DNA of 64,000 nucleotides from CAYQXJ01 sp964421565 (GTDB lineage: Bacteria; Planctomycetota; Brocadiia; SM23-32): contig CAYQXJ010000011.1 of the NCBI GenBank assembly GCA_964421565.1, positions 1 through 64,000 of the forward strand, read 5' to 3'. Shown one piece after another: positions 55,414-63,132 of the stretch. Numbering within the stretch: position 1 is the first letter of the stretch; every line of letters starts with the position of its first letter. The translations under genes were made by a program, and so were the position numbers. Under the pieces are notes generated by a model. It ran no database searches. It was not told where the DNA came from and worked only from the letters and a program-made list of their open reading frames with translations.

Positions 55414-56325
55414 ATGCCGAAACGGCCGCAGGGAGTCCAGCCCGGGGATCGTTGCCGCTGGAGCATAGGGGGCATAGTGGTGCGCGAACCATGCAATCTC
55501 ACGCGCAGGCTCGGGCCTCTTTGCCGCGAGCTGCCACCGCCGAAGCCGGGCGAGTGGCTCGATGTTAATCCCGAACCCGGACAGAGCTTTGCTGATTACG
55601 TCATGTCGGACCCGGCCACGCCGACCGATGATCAAGACAGAGTTTACATTCAGCCGCTCGGGTCCTTCACTGAGGGGCAACGGGCTGTCGTGGAGGCGAC
55701 CGGTCGGTTCATTGAGCACTACTTCCAGTCAGAGGTGGAGATCCGAGGTGCCTTGCCGCTCTCCGTGGTGCCGGATCGGGCACGTCGGGAGGGCCCCGGC
55801 TGGGGCAAGGGGCAGGTTCTGAGCACTTACGTACTCTATGATATCCTCGAGCCACGCATGCCGAAAGACGCTGCGGCGTATATCGCCTTCACATCGGCGG
55901 ATCTGTGGCCGGGACCCGGGTGGAATTTCGTGTTCGGTCAGGCGAGCCTGCAGGAGCGTGTCGGGGTGTGGAGCATCTGGCGCGGCGGCGATCCCGATGC
56001 GGGCGAGCACCAGCGACGGCAGTGCCTGCTTCGCACGCTGAAGACGGGTGTCCACGAACTGGGGCACATGTTCGGCATGGCGCACTGCACGCAGTATCAG
56101 TGCGGCATGAACGGCAGCAACAGCCGCGAGGAAGCTGACCGTCGGCCGCTGGCCCTCTGCCCGGAATGTGCCGCCAAGGTCTGTCACGCAACCGGCGCAG
56201 ATCCCGTCGCACGCTATGAAGACCTCGCTGCCTTCTGCCGCGAGGAGGGACTTCAGCAGCAGGCCGACTTCTATGAGCGGTGTGTCGGCGCTCTGGCCGG
56301 AACCCCCCAGACTGCCGCTGACTGA
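55414..56325 (+). CDS. Archaemetzincin (M54)-like metallopeptidase
   Basis: 303 residues. The zinc motif HELGHMFGMAHC is followed by a four-cysteine set (CTQYQCGMN, then CPECAAKVC), the archaemetzincin pattern HExxHxxGxxHC-x4-CxM-CxxC. It is a putative cytosolic zinc peptidase or aminopeptidase. It stands alone with its own promoter. The family is scattered and uncommon in bacteria, so horizontal transfer is possible. Confidence 0.85.
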   Translation: MPKRPQGVQPGDRCRWSIGGIVVREPCNLTRRLGPLCRELPPPKPGEWLDVNPEPGQSFADYVMSDPATPTDDQDRVYIQPLGSFTEGQRAVVEATGRFIEHYFQSEVEIRGALPLSVVPDRARREGPGWGKGQVLSTYVLYDILEPRMPKDAAAYIAFTSADLWPGPGWNFVFGQASLQERVGVWSIWRGGDPDAGEHQRRQCLLRTLKTGVHELGHMFGMAHCTQYQCGMNGSNSREEADRRPLALCPECAAKVCHATGADPVARYEDLAAFCREEGLQQQADFYERCVGALAGTPQTAAD

Positions 56326-56402
56326 GCGCCCGACAGGCATTTGGGCTCGTTTGGAACCCTCTCATGCGGTAGAATCCTGGCTCCTTCGCTTAGGAGCATC
56401 AG

Positions 56403-57473
56403 ATGGATGAGATGACATCGCACGAGCGCTTCAAGCGCATGTTCGAGCATCGAGAGGCAGATCGGGTTCCGATCATTGACAGCCCGTGGGGAGCTACTAT
56501 AGAGCGCTGGCGCGAGGAGGGAATGCCGGAGGACGTGAACTGGGCCGACTACTTCGACGTGGACAAGACCGCTACCATTCGCGCCGACAACAGCCCGCGC
56601 TATCCCTCCGGAGTAGTCGAGGAGACTGATGAATACCGTGTCACCACGACCCGGTGGGGGGCTACGTTGCGCAACTGGAAGCATGCGGCGTCCACCCCCG
56701 AGTTCCTCGACTACACCATCAAAGACCGAGACTCGTGGGAAGAGGCAAAGCAGCGCATGCAGCCGACCCGAGACCGAGTCAACTGGCAGTATCTCGGCGA
56801 GAACTACCCCCGCTGGAGAGACGAAGGCCGCTGGATCGAGGCGGGCTTCTGGTTCGGGTTCGACGTAACACACTCCTGGACGGTCGGCACCGAACGCATC
56901 TTGATTGCGATGGCCACCGACCCGGACTGGTGCGTCGATATGTTCAACACCTTCCTTGACGTGCACATCGCCTTGTTCGAGATGGTGCTGGACGAGGGCT
57001 ACACCTTCGACTGCATAAGCTGGCCCGATGACATGGGGTATAAGGGTCATCAGTTCTTCAGCCCGAAGATGTACCGAGACCTTCTAAAGCCCGTGCACAG
57101 GCGGGCCATTGAGTGGGCGCACGAACACGGTGCCTATGCTCACCTGCACTCCTGCGGCGACGTGCGGCCCCTGGTGCCTGAGCTGATCGAAATCGGGCTC
57201 GATGCCCTTAACCCGCTCGAGGTGAAGGCCGGCATGGACCCCATTGGTCTGAAGCGGGATTACGGCGATGTCCTGGTGTTGCACGGCGGCATCAACGCCG
57301 TCCTTTGGCCCGAGCCGGAGAAGATCGAGGCGGAGATCCGCCGCGTCGTCCCCGTGCTCAAGCAGGACGGGGGATACATTTTCAGCAGCGACCACAGCGT
57401 GCCTTCCTCGGTCAGCCTTCAGGACTTCCGGCACATCGTCGAACTGGCCAGGGAGGTCGGTTCCTATCAGTGA
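56403..57473 (+). CDS. URO-D-like protein with intact HxC motif
   Basis: 356 residues, URO-D/corrinoid-methyltransferase fold. Front MTSHERFKRMFEHREADRVPI matches the family. LHSCGDVRPL carries the H-x-C metal motif used by methylcobamide:CoM-type methyltransferases; PLEVKAGMD and VLHGGINA follow. It may transfer methyl groups or act on a modified substrate. AGGAG is 7 bases before ATG 56403. The third family member follows 7 bases later. Confidence 0.8.
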   Translation: MDEMTSHERFKRMFEHREADRVPIIDSPWGATIERWREEGMPEDVNWADYFDVDKTATIRADNSPRYPSGVVEETDEYRVTTTRWGATLRNWKHAASTPEFLDYTIKDRDSWEEAKQRMQPTRDRVNWQYLGENYPRWRDEGRWIEAGFWFGFDVTHSWTVGTERILIAMATDPDWCVDMFNTFLDVHIALFEMVLDEGYTFDCISWPDDMGYKGHQFFSPKMYRDLLKPVHRRAIEWAHEHGAYAHLHSCGDVRPLVPELIEIGLDALNPLEVKAGMDPIGLKRDYGDVLVLHGGINAVLWPEPEKIEAEIRRVVPVLKQDGGYIFSSDHSVPSSVSLQDFRHIVELAREVGSYQ

Positions 57474-57480
57474 GGGAGTC

Positions 57481-58524
57481 GTGGATACCGAGCGTTACCT
57501 CGCCGACCTGGAGGACCGGATTGTACCGCCGCTCGAAGCGGCGTTGCGCGCCCGGTGGGTTGAGTTCGCAGAAGGCGACTTCAGCGGCGACCTCTTCTCG
57601 CCGCGGCGGCAGAGGCGGGTGCCCCCTGCCGTTGAGTGGCCGGAAGTGAGGGTCAATGCGGCGTTGAATGACTTCGACGCCATGACGCTGCAGCAGCTCA
57701 GGATGTGCTCGAGCATGCTCGCCGAAGGGGACGGACGGTTGCTCTGCGTGCGCTGTAACTACGGCACCGGCATCCTGCCCACGCTGTTTGGCGCGGAGCT
57801 CTTCGTAATGGATGCGAAGACGAACACGCTGCCGACTGTCAGGCCCATGGGGCGGGGCGCCATCGAGCGGTTAGTGGAGCGCGGCCTGCCCGACCTCCAC
57901 GCGGGACTCGGCGGCAAGGTGTTCGCCATGGCCGGGCATTACCGGCGAGTTTTCGCACCGTATCCAAAGATCAAGCAATATGTTACGATATACCATCCCG
58001 ACACGCAGGGCCCCATGGATATCGTGGAGCTGCTCTGGGGTAGCGAGCTGTTTACGGATGTCGTGGACCGGCCAGACCTGGTGCACGCGCTGCTCGATCT
58101 GGTTACCGAAACGTACATAGCCTTCATGCATGAGTGGCAGCGCAGGATCGCGCCGGAGAATGGCCATGCGGTTCATTGGTCGTTGCTCCATCCGGGCCGC
58201 ATTATGCTGCGAGATGATTCAGCGATGAACTTCTCCCCTGCGATGTTTGACGAGTTCATCCGACCTTACGAACAGCGCTGCCTGGATGAGTTCGGCGGGG
58301 GCGCCATCCACTTTTGCGGACGTGGCGACCACTGGATCGGTCGACTGTCCAGTATGCGCGGCGTGTTCGCCGTGAACCTCTCCCAGCCGGAATGCAACGA
58401 TATGGAGGCCATCTACCGCGGCACTGTGGATGAGGGCGTCAACCTGATTGGCTTACCTCGTATCGCCGCCGACACTGCCCTGGCGGGCGGCCGCGACCTG
58501 CACGGGCGCGTGCACTGTTTCTGA
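57481..58524 (+). CDS. URO-D-like protein (second of adjacent pair)
   Basis: 347 residues. GTG 57481 has GAGGGAG just before it; the long earlier frame is antisense to nothing real and overlaps the previous gene. LLHPGRIMLRDDSAMNFSP and GAIHFCGRGDHWIGR carry a degenerate HxC motif (H-F-C). Distantly related to its neighbour, so the two may form a heterodimer or serve sequential steps. Confidence 0.72.
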   Translation: MDTERYLADLEDRIVPPLEAALRARWVEFAEGDFSGDLFSPRRQRRVPPAVEWPEVRVNAALNDFDAMTLQQLRMCSSMLAEGDGRLLCVRCNYGTGILPTLFGAELFVMDAKTNTLPTVRPMGRGAIERLVERGLPDLHAGLGGKVFAMAGHYRRVFAPYPKIKQYVTIYHPDTQGPMDIVELLWGSELFTDVVDRPDLVHALLDLVTETYIAFMHEWQRRIAPENGHAVHWSLLHPGRIMLRDDSAMNFSPAMFDEFIRPYEQRCLDEFGGGAIHFCGRGDHWIGRLSSMRGVFAVNLSQPECNDMEAIYRGTVDEGVNLIGLPRIAADTALAGGRDLHGRVHCF

Positions 58525-58645
58525 GTCAGCCGGCAGTGCTGTGTGACGGACCATCGAAGATTGTCCCAGCGGGCCAGTTGTCCCTGCTGGGTTGCCTCGA
58601 GAGCCTCTGCATGTGTGCGTACTGCCGGACTGCCAACCGCCGGTG

Positions 58646-59599
58646 TCAATCCGGCCGCCATCCCCACATAGCGGCGTTCTCGGGCAACATCTCCCAGACC
58701 TTCATGCCTGCTTCGGAGATCTGTTCGTATTCATCGTCGGTGAGTTCGACCTCGAGGGCGCCCCCGTTGTCTTCCCAGTGCTCCCAGCGGCTGATGCCCA
58801 CGATCGGAGATGTGACGCCCGGCGTCTGGAGCAGCCAGGCCAATGCGACCTGGGAGCTGCTCCATCCGTGAGCATCGGCCACCTGGTCCACAACTGCTGC
58901 CGCCTTGCGCGCCTGGCTGAAAACGGGTTCCTCGAAGAGGACATTATTCTTGCGCACGCCGGTCTTCTCCTCCATGCCACGGCTGAAACGACCGGTCAAC
59001 AAGCCCTGGGCAAGGGGGGAGTAGGGTGTGACAGCGATACCGTTCTCGCGGCAGAAGGGCAGCACATCGCCTTCGATCTCCCGCCAGAGCGCATTGTACG
59101 GAGGCTGGAGGCTGACGATGTCATACTCGGCGGCGACCTTCATCTGTTCCAGGTTGAAGTTGCTCACGCCGATCTGGGCCGCCTTACCTTCCTCGCGCAT
59201 GCGGGCCATCTCCGACATGAAGTCCGGAAGCGACAGGCTCGGTCTCGGCCAGTGCACGATGTAGATGTCAACGTAGTCAGTCTGCATGCGCTCCAGCGCG
59301 GCGTCGAGCTGGGGTTCCACTCCGTCGGGATCGCCCTGCATGACCTTCGTACTGACGATGGCCCGCTCGCGGCGGTTTCCGTCGGCCAATGCCTCGCCGA
59401 GGACCTTCTCCGCGTGCCCGCCGCCATAGACGTGGGCGGTGTCGAAGAAGTTACAACCGCTGTCCTGCACGCGGCGGATCAGCTCAATGCTTTTCTCGTC
59501 CTCCTGTGGGCCCCATCCCTCCTGACCACTCATGTTCCAGGTGCCCAGGCAGAGGCGAGTAACCTTCATCTCGGTGCCGTCCAGCCGAATGCGTTTCAT
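58646..59599 (-). CDS. Aldo/keto reductase
   Basis: 317 residues. Catalytic tetrad: D in FFDTAHVYG, Y in the same motif, K in VSTKV, H in YIVHWPRP. NADPH motif region SPIVGISRWEHW. Reduces sugar or other aldehydes. AAAGGA lies upstream of ATG 59599. The large plus-strand frame over it is its shadow. Confidence 0.9.
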   Translation of the reverse strand: MKRIRLDGTEMKVTRLCLGTWNMSGQEGWGPQEDEKSIELIRRVQDSGCNFFDTAHVYGGGHAEKVLGEALADGNRRERAIVSTKVMQGDPDGVEPQLDAALERMQTDYVDIYIVHWPRPSLSLPDFMSEMARMREEGKAAQIGVSNFNLEQMKVAAEYDIVSLQPPYNALWREIEGDVLPFCRENGIAVTPYSPLAQGLLTGRFSRGMEEKTGVRKNNVLFEEPVFSQARKAAAVVDQVADAHGWSSSQVALAWLLQTPGVTSPIVGISRWEHWEDNGGALEVELTDDEYEQISEAGMKVWEMLPENAAMWGWRPD

Positions 59600-59691
59600 C
59601 CGGGGAATCCTTTGACAGAGGTTGTTCGGGAAGAGAACAGCAGCAGCGTGCTACGGTGTTAGGCAGTGCGACCACCAGCGATAGGCGGGCT

Positions 59692-60093
59692 TCAGAACTC
59701 GGTCGAGGGTCGCTTGAGCGGGGCGGTGTGCACGAGGGGTTCGTGCTCGGCCCAGTCAACCCGGTCAGCGTCTCCCCAAAGCATCTCCAAATCGTAGAGC
59801 TCGCGCAGCTCCGGGGCGAAAACGTGTACTATAACATCGCCCAGGTCTATTAGCACCCACCCTGACTCGGGCTCGCCCTCGACCCCGAGAGGCGTGTGCT
59901 CCAGCTCGCGCATCCGGTGCCGAACCTCCTCGACGATGGCCCGTATCTGCCGCTCGTTGCGACCGGTCGTGATGACGAAGTACTCGGCCAGGACGGTAAG
60001 CGGGGCGACCTCAAGAACGACGATTCGCTCGGCCTTGCGCTCGTCCGCCAGGTGGGCGCAGGTACAGGCGACCGCCTCGGCGCTATTCTCCAC
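59692..60093 (-). CDS. rsfS: Ribosomal silencing factor RsfS
   Basis: 133 residues; binds L14 and blocks subunit joining in starvation. EYFVITTGRNERQIRAIVEEV and WVLIDLGDVIVHVFAPELRELYDLEMLWGDA are the family blocks. Short N-terminal leader, ends with a basic tail. Own promoter at 60175-60204. Confidence 0.95.
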   Translation of the reverse strand: MENSAEAVACTCAHLADERKAERIVVLEVAPLTVLAEYFVITTGRNERQIRAIVEEVRHRMRELEHTPLGVEGEPESGWVLIDLGDVIVHVFAPELRELYDLEMLWGDADRVDWAEHEPLVHTAPLKRPSTEF

Positions 60094-60174
60094 GTATGAA
60101 CGTCCTCCAGCGCTGCATTTCAGAATCCGTGCGGCGTCGCCACCCTCTTGATGGGCTGCGACGCTTCACAAACC

Positions 60175-60204
60175 ATTATAGGGGCGCCTTCTTTGAGCGC
60201 GCAA
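60175..60204 (-). promoter_or_regulatory. rsfS promoter
   Basis: Minus strand TTGCGC (60204-60199), 18 bases, TATAAT (60180-60175), 75 bases before the rsfS ATG. Confidence 0.55.
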
Positions 60205-60221
60205 GTAGAACCGCTTTGCGC

Positions 60222-60249
60222 TTGCCTGCCCGTTGCGGTGCATTAGAAT
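60222..60249 (+). promoter_or_regulatory. Promoter of the small helical protein and flavodoxin
   Basis: TTGCCT at 60222-60227, 16 bases, TAGAAT at 60244-60249; sets the start at GTG 60275. It overlaps the rsfS promoter region in opposite direction. Confidence 0.5.
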
Positions 60250-60274
60250 GGGAACAGATAGAGGGGGGCGTTAC

Positions 60275-60541
60275 GTGCACGCAGAGGTCGACGAGGAAGC
60301 GAGGCGCTACCGGGAACTGCAGCTACGGGCGGACCGGCTGTGCTCATTGATCGTCTCCAGCGACTACCCGGCTATCGACATTGCGATCGAAATCCGCAGA
60401 CTGCGTGAGTTCGCAGAGGGGCACTTTCCGGACCGCCTCGAACTCTTTGCCTACGTGTACGAAAGCCGGTTCAGAAGGCTTTGGGAGCAGTTCCGCGCCC
60501 AGGGAGGAGAGGAATTCCCCGAAGGGTGTTGGAAACGTTGA
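60275..60541 (+). CDS. Small hypothetical helical protein
   Basis: 88 residues starting at GTG 60275 with GAGGGGGG 6 bases upstream. No family recognised; helical and rich in Arg and Glu (EARRYRELQLRADRL, RLELFAYVYESRFRRLWEQF). Ends 14 bases before the flavodoxin gene. Confidence 0.6.
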   Translation: MHAEVDEEARRYRELQLRADRLCSLIVSSDYPAIDIAIEIRRLREFAEGHFPDRLELFAYVYESRFRRLWEQFRAQGGEEFPEGCWKR

Positions 60542-60555
60542 GCAGGAGGAAGGAC

Positions 60556-61041
60556 ATGTGCGCTGAACGTTGCAGGAAGATTGCCGTCATCTACCATTCG
60601 CTCTCGGGCAATACCGCCGCCGCTGCCGATTGCATCATAGAGGGCGTCGAGCAGGAGGGCGACTTCGAGATCGCTCGCGTAAACACCGACGAGGAGCGGC
60701 TCGATCCTGCCGTTCTTGCCGAGTGCGCCGGTGCGGCATTCGGTACGCCGGATTACTTCAGCTATCCGGCGGGCACGATGAAAACCTTCATGGACGACTG
60801 GCTTATCGCCAAGCGGAAGGGCAACGAGGAGATAGAAGGCATTCCGATCGCCATGTTTCTGACTCACGGGGGCGGCGGGGCGGCCAAGAAACCCTTCGGC
60901 GAGCTCTTTCGGCGCATTGGCCCGCCTATAGACGAAGTGCTCGCCATCAAGGGCAAGCCGCAGGGCGGCGATGTGCAGAAGTGCCGCGAGATGGGACGCA
61001 AACTCGCCCAGCACGCTGCGTCATTCCTTGCTGAGCAATGA
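60556..61041 (+). CDS. Flavodoxin-family protein
   Basis: 161 residues. FMN phosphate loop YHSLSGNTAAAA, then GTPDYFSYPAGTMKTF and GGGGAAKKPF, typical of flavodoxins that carry electrons. AGGAGG precedes ATG 60556; it starts with MCAERC, cysteines unusual in a flavodoxin. Convergent with the vWA gene. Confidence 0.85.
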   Translation: MCAERCRKIAVIYHSLSGNTAAAADCIIEGVEQEGDFEIARVNTDEERLDPAVLAECAGAAFGTPDYFSYPAGTMKTFMDDWLIAKRKGNEEIEGIPIAMFLTHGGGGAAKKPFGELFRRIGPPIDEVLAIKGKPQGGDVQKCREMGRKLAQHAASFLAEQ

Positions 61042-61065
61042 GATTGCCCGCGGCGGACAAGTTGC

Positions 61066-62004
61066 TCAGCTCCGCCATGCTGCAAGAACGGCGTCAAGGG
61101 CGAGCAGGGCTGCGGCGCTCAGGTAAAGCCACGACGATACGGGTCGGGCCTGGCCCCGCGCGACGGCGACGCTGAGTTCAACGGATTCAGGCAACAGGTC
61201 GCGGGCTGTTGGTGGTTCTTGACCCGCCAGCCAGGACCGCCCCGCCCCGACCTGTGCCCAGTGGGCCATCTGTTGCGGGCGGGCGCGCGTTCGGTTCTGC
61301 TGGTTCGGTGTTGCGATCGGCAGCCGGCTGAGGGGGATGCCCCGGGCAGTGCCCGCTACAACTGTGTGGAGCACGGCTCCCGCGGCCCGGAGCTCGAGTA
61401 TCTCGCGTTCCGATAGGGACGTCCGGCACTCTCCGTCGCTTACCAGAACGACGACACCGGCACCTGCTGTGTCGCGCACCAGCAGCTCCGCCGCCCGCCT
61501 CACACCCGCTACCAAATCCGTGCCGGTGGCGCTCGACCATGACGTATCCGCGCTGTCCAGGATGGCAAGGAAGGCGGCTCGATCCGCAGTGATGGGGCAG
61601 ACTACGGTGGCATCGGTTGCCGCGGCCACCAGTGCCGTGTGGGCGAACGGCAACCTCTCGCAGACATCTCGGATGGCGTGCTTTGCGACTGCGAGTCGGC
61701 TGGGCAACGTGTCATCGGCCTCCATGCTTGCGGAGATGTCGAGCACGAACACCACAGGCGCCGCCCGCTGGATGGCTGGCAGGCGCGAACGCAGAACCGG
61801 TCCGGCCAGTGCGACCACCAAAGCACTGAGGGCCCCGGCGCGCAGCAGGCCGCGCGCGGCGTTTACAAGCGCATGGTTGCGCCCCCAAAGGGCCTGCGCA
61901 GCCGCATTGGTGATGTGGCAGGCCCGCCACCAGAGAACCCCAAGCACCGGCACAGCAGCCAATGCCAGAAGGACGACCGGTCGCTGTAAGGACAGGCTTG
62001 GCAT
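61066..62004 (-). CDS. vWA-domain membrane protein (BatA-like)
   Basis: 312 residues. Two N-terminal helices, then a vWA metal site DISASME, VLVSDGE and a final helix (YLSAAALLALDAVLAAW). Its start lies 7 bases after the argB stop, so it is probably co-transcribed with argB. Third scattered Bat-like gene in this window. Confidence 0.8.
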   Translation of the reverse strand: MPSLSLQRPVVLLALAAVPVLGVLWWRACHITNAAAQALWGRNHALVNAARGLLRAGALSALVVALAGPVLRSRLPAIQRAAPVVFVLDISASMEADDTLPSRLAVAKHAIRDVCERLPFAHTALVAAATDATVVCPITADRAAFLAILDSADTSWSSATGTDLVAGVRRAAELLVRDTAGAGVVVLVSDGECRTSLSEREILELRAAGAVLHTVVAGTARGIPLSRLPIATPNQQNRTRARPQQMAHWAQVGAGRSWLAGQEPPTARDLLPESVELSVAVARGQARPVSSWLYLSAAALLALDAVLAAWRS

Positions 62005-62011
62005 GAGGCGT

Positions 62012-62899
62012 CTACTGAACTATCTGCGTGCCGACGCCCCTGTCGGTGAATATCTCCAGCAGCAGGGAGTGGGGCAGACGGCCATCGATGATGTGGGCCT
62101 TGCGAACCCCGGCGTCGAGTGCCCGGATGCACGCGGCGACCTTTGGCAACATGCCTCCGGTGATGACGCCGTGAGCGATAAGCGTCTCGATCTCTCCCTC
62201 GCGCACCGTGGAGAGCAGCGACTCGGGGTCGGCTGGGTCCGACATGATGCCGTGTATGTTGCTGAGGAAGACGATCTTCTCCGCGTCGACCGTCGCCGCG
62301 ACGGCGCCGGCGGCTGTGTCCGCATTCACGTTGTAAAGCTGCCCGGATTCGTCGCACCCGATGGGTGGTACGACGACCACCGCGGCATCCGGGCTCGTTT
62401 TGAGCACGCGGTCGCGGTCCACGCTCTCTACCTCGCCCACAAATCCCAGGTCGACTTCCTTCGTGCGGCCCGCATCGTCGGTTGAGGTCATGGTTTTGCG
62501 CACGGCGTGGAGCGGCGTCGCCCCGTCGCGGAAGGCGGGGACCGGTTCACCGCCGAACCGTCTTACCCGGCGACAGATGTCTGCACCGACCTGGTTGACT
62601 AGTACGTCCACCACGACCTGCAGTGCCGCGCTGTCGGTGACGCGGTGACCCTTGACGAAGCGGGGCTTGAGTCCAGCTTCCTTCATGGTGGCCGATATCT
62701 GTGGCCCGCCGCCATGTACCACGATGGGCCGGATCCCCACTGAGGCCAGGAACACGATATCCTCAAGAACATCGTTGAGAACCTGATCGCTTTCCATGGC
62801 GTTGCCGCCGAACTTGATGACGACTGGCTTGCCCCGGAAACGTTGAACGTAGGGCAGTGCTTCGATGAGCACGTTGGCTTTGCGTATGGCGTCTTCCAT
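62012..62899 (-). CDS. argB: Acetylglutamate kinase
   Basis: 295 residues; second step of arginine synthesis. VIKFGGNAM, VHGGGPQI, KGHRVTD, YNVNADTAAGAVA, then FLSNIHGIMSDPADPESLLS, and GGMLPKVAAC. Start ATG 62899 fits a promoter at 62938-62966; a longer frame to 62947 would cross it. Confidence 0.95.
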   Translation of the reverse strand: MEDAIRKANVLIEALPYVQRFRGKPVVIKFGGNAMESDQVLNDVLEDIVFLASVGIRPIVVHGGGPQISATMKEAGLKPRFVKGHRVTDSAALQVVVDVLVNQVGADICRRVRRFGGEPVPAFRDGATPLHAVRKTMTSTDDAGRTKEVDLGFVGEVESVDRDRVLKTSPDAAVVVVPPIGCDESGQLYNVNADTAAGAVAATVDAEKIVFLSNIHGIMSDPADPESLLSTVREGEIETLIAHGVITGGMLPKVAACIRALDAGVRKAHIIDGRLPHSLLLEIFTDRGVGTQIVQ

Positions 62900-62937
62900 C
62901 TGCGTTCCGCTTCGCTTGTAGGCAGGGCTGTGCGCGC

Positions 62938-62966
62938 ATTCTACCACGGCGGTCCGACAGTGTCAG
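62938..62966 (-). promoter_or_regulatory. argB promoter
   Basis: Minus strand CTGACA (62966-62961), 17 bases, TAGAAT (62943-62938), with about 30 bases of leader before ATG 62899. Confidence 0.5.
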
Positions 62967-63065
62967 CGGCGGGTGCCGGCTCACGCGCGGCAATGTGGCA
63001 GGGGGTTGACCGGTGCCCCAACTTCGGCGTAATCTGCACGCCACTCGCTGTCGTGGCCCCTTCCA

Positions 63066-63093
63066 TTGACAGGTTGCGGGCACGGTCTATAAT
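63066..63093 (+). promoter_or_regulatory. Promoter of the M28-like peptidase gene
   Basis: TTGACA at 63066-63071, 16 bases, TATAAT at 63088-63093; perfect hexamers. The predicted start point coincides with an in-frame ATG at 63100. Confidence 0.65.
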
Positions 63094-63132
63094 GGCCGCA
63101 TGGATGAGCCAGCTACGTATGAGCATGGGAAA

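Noticed and set aside
56350..56375. Promoter for the URO-D-like pair
   Set aside because: TAGAAT at 56370-56375 has no -35 at a normal spacing.
58592..59662. 356-codon plus-strand frame
   Set aside because: Antisense to the aldo/keto reductase, whose catalytic residues are intact.
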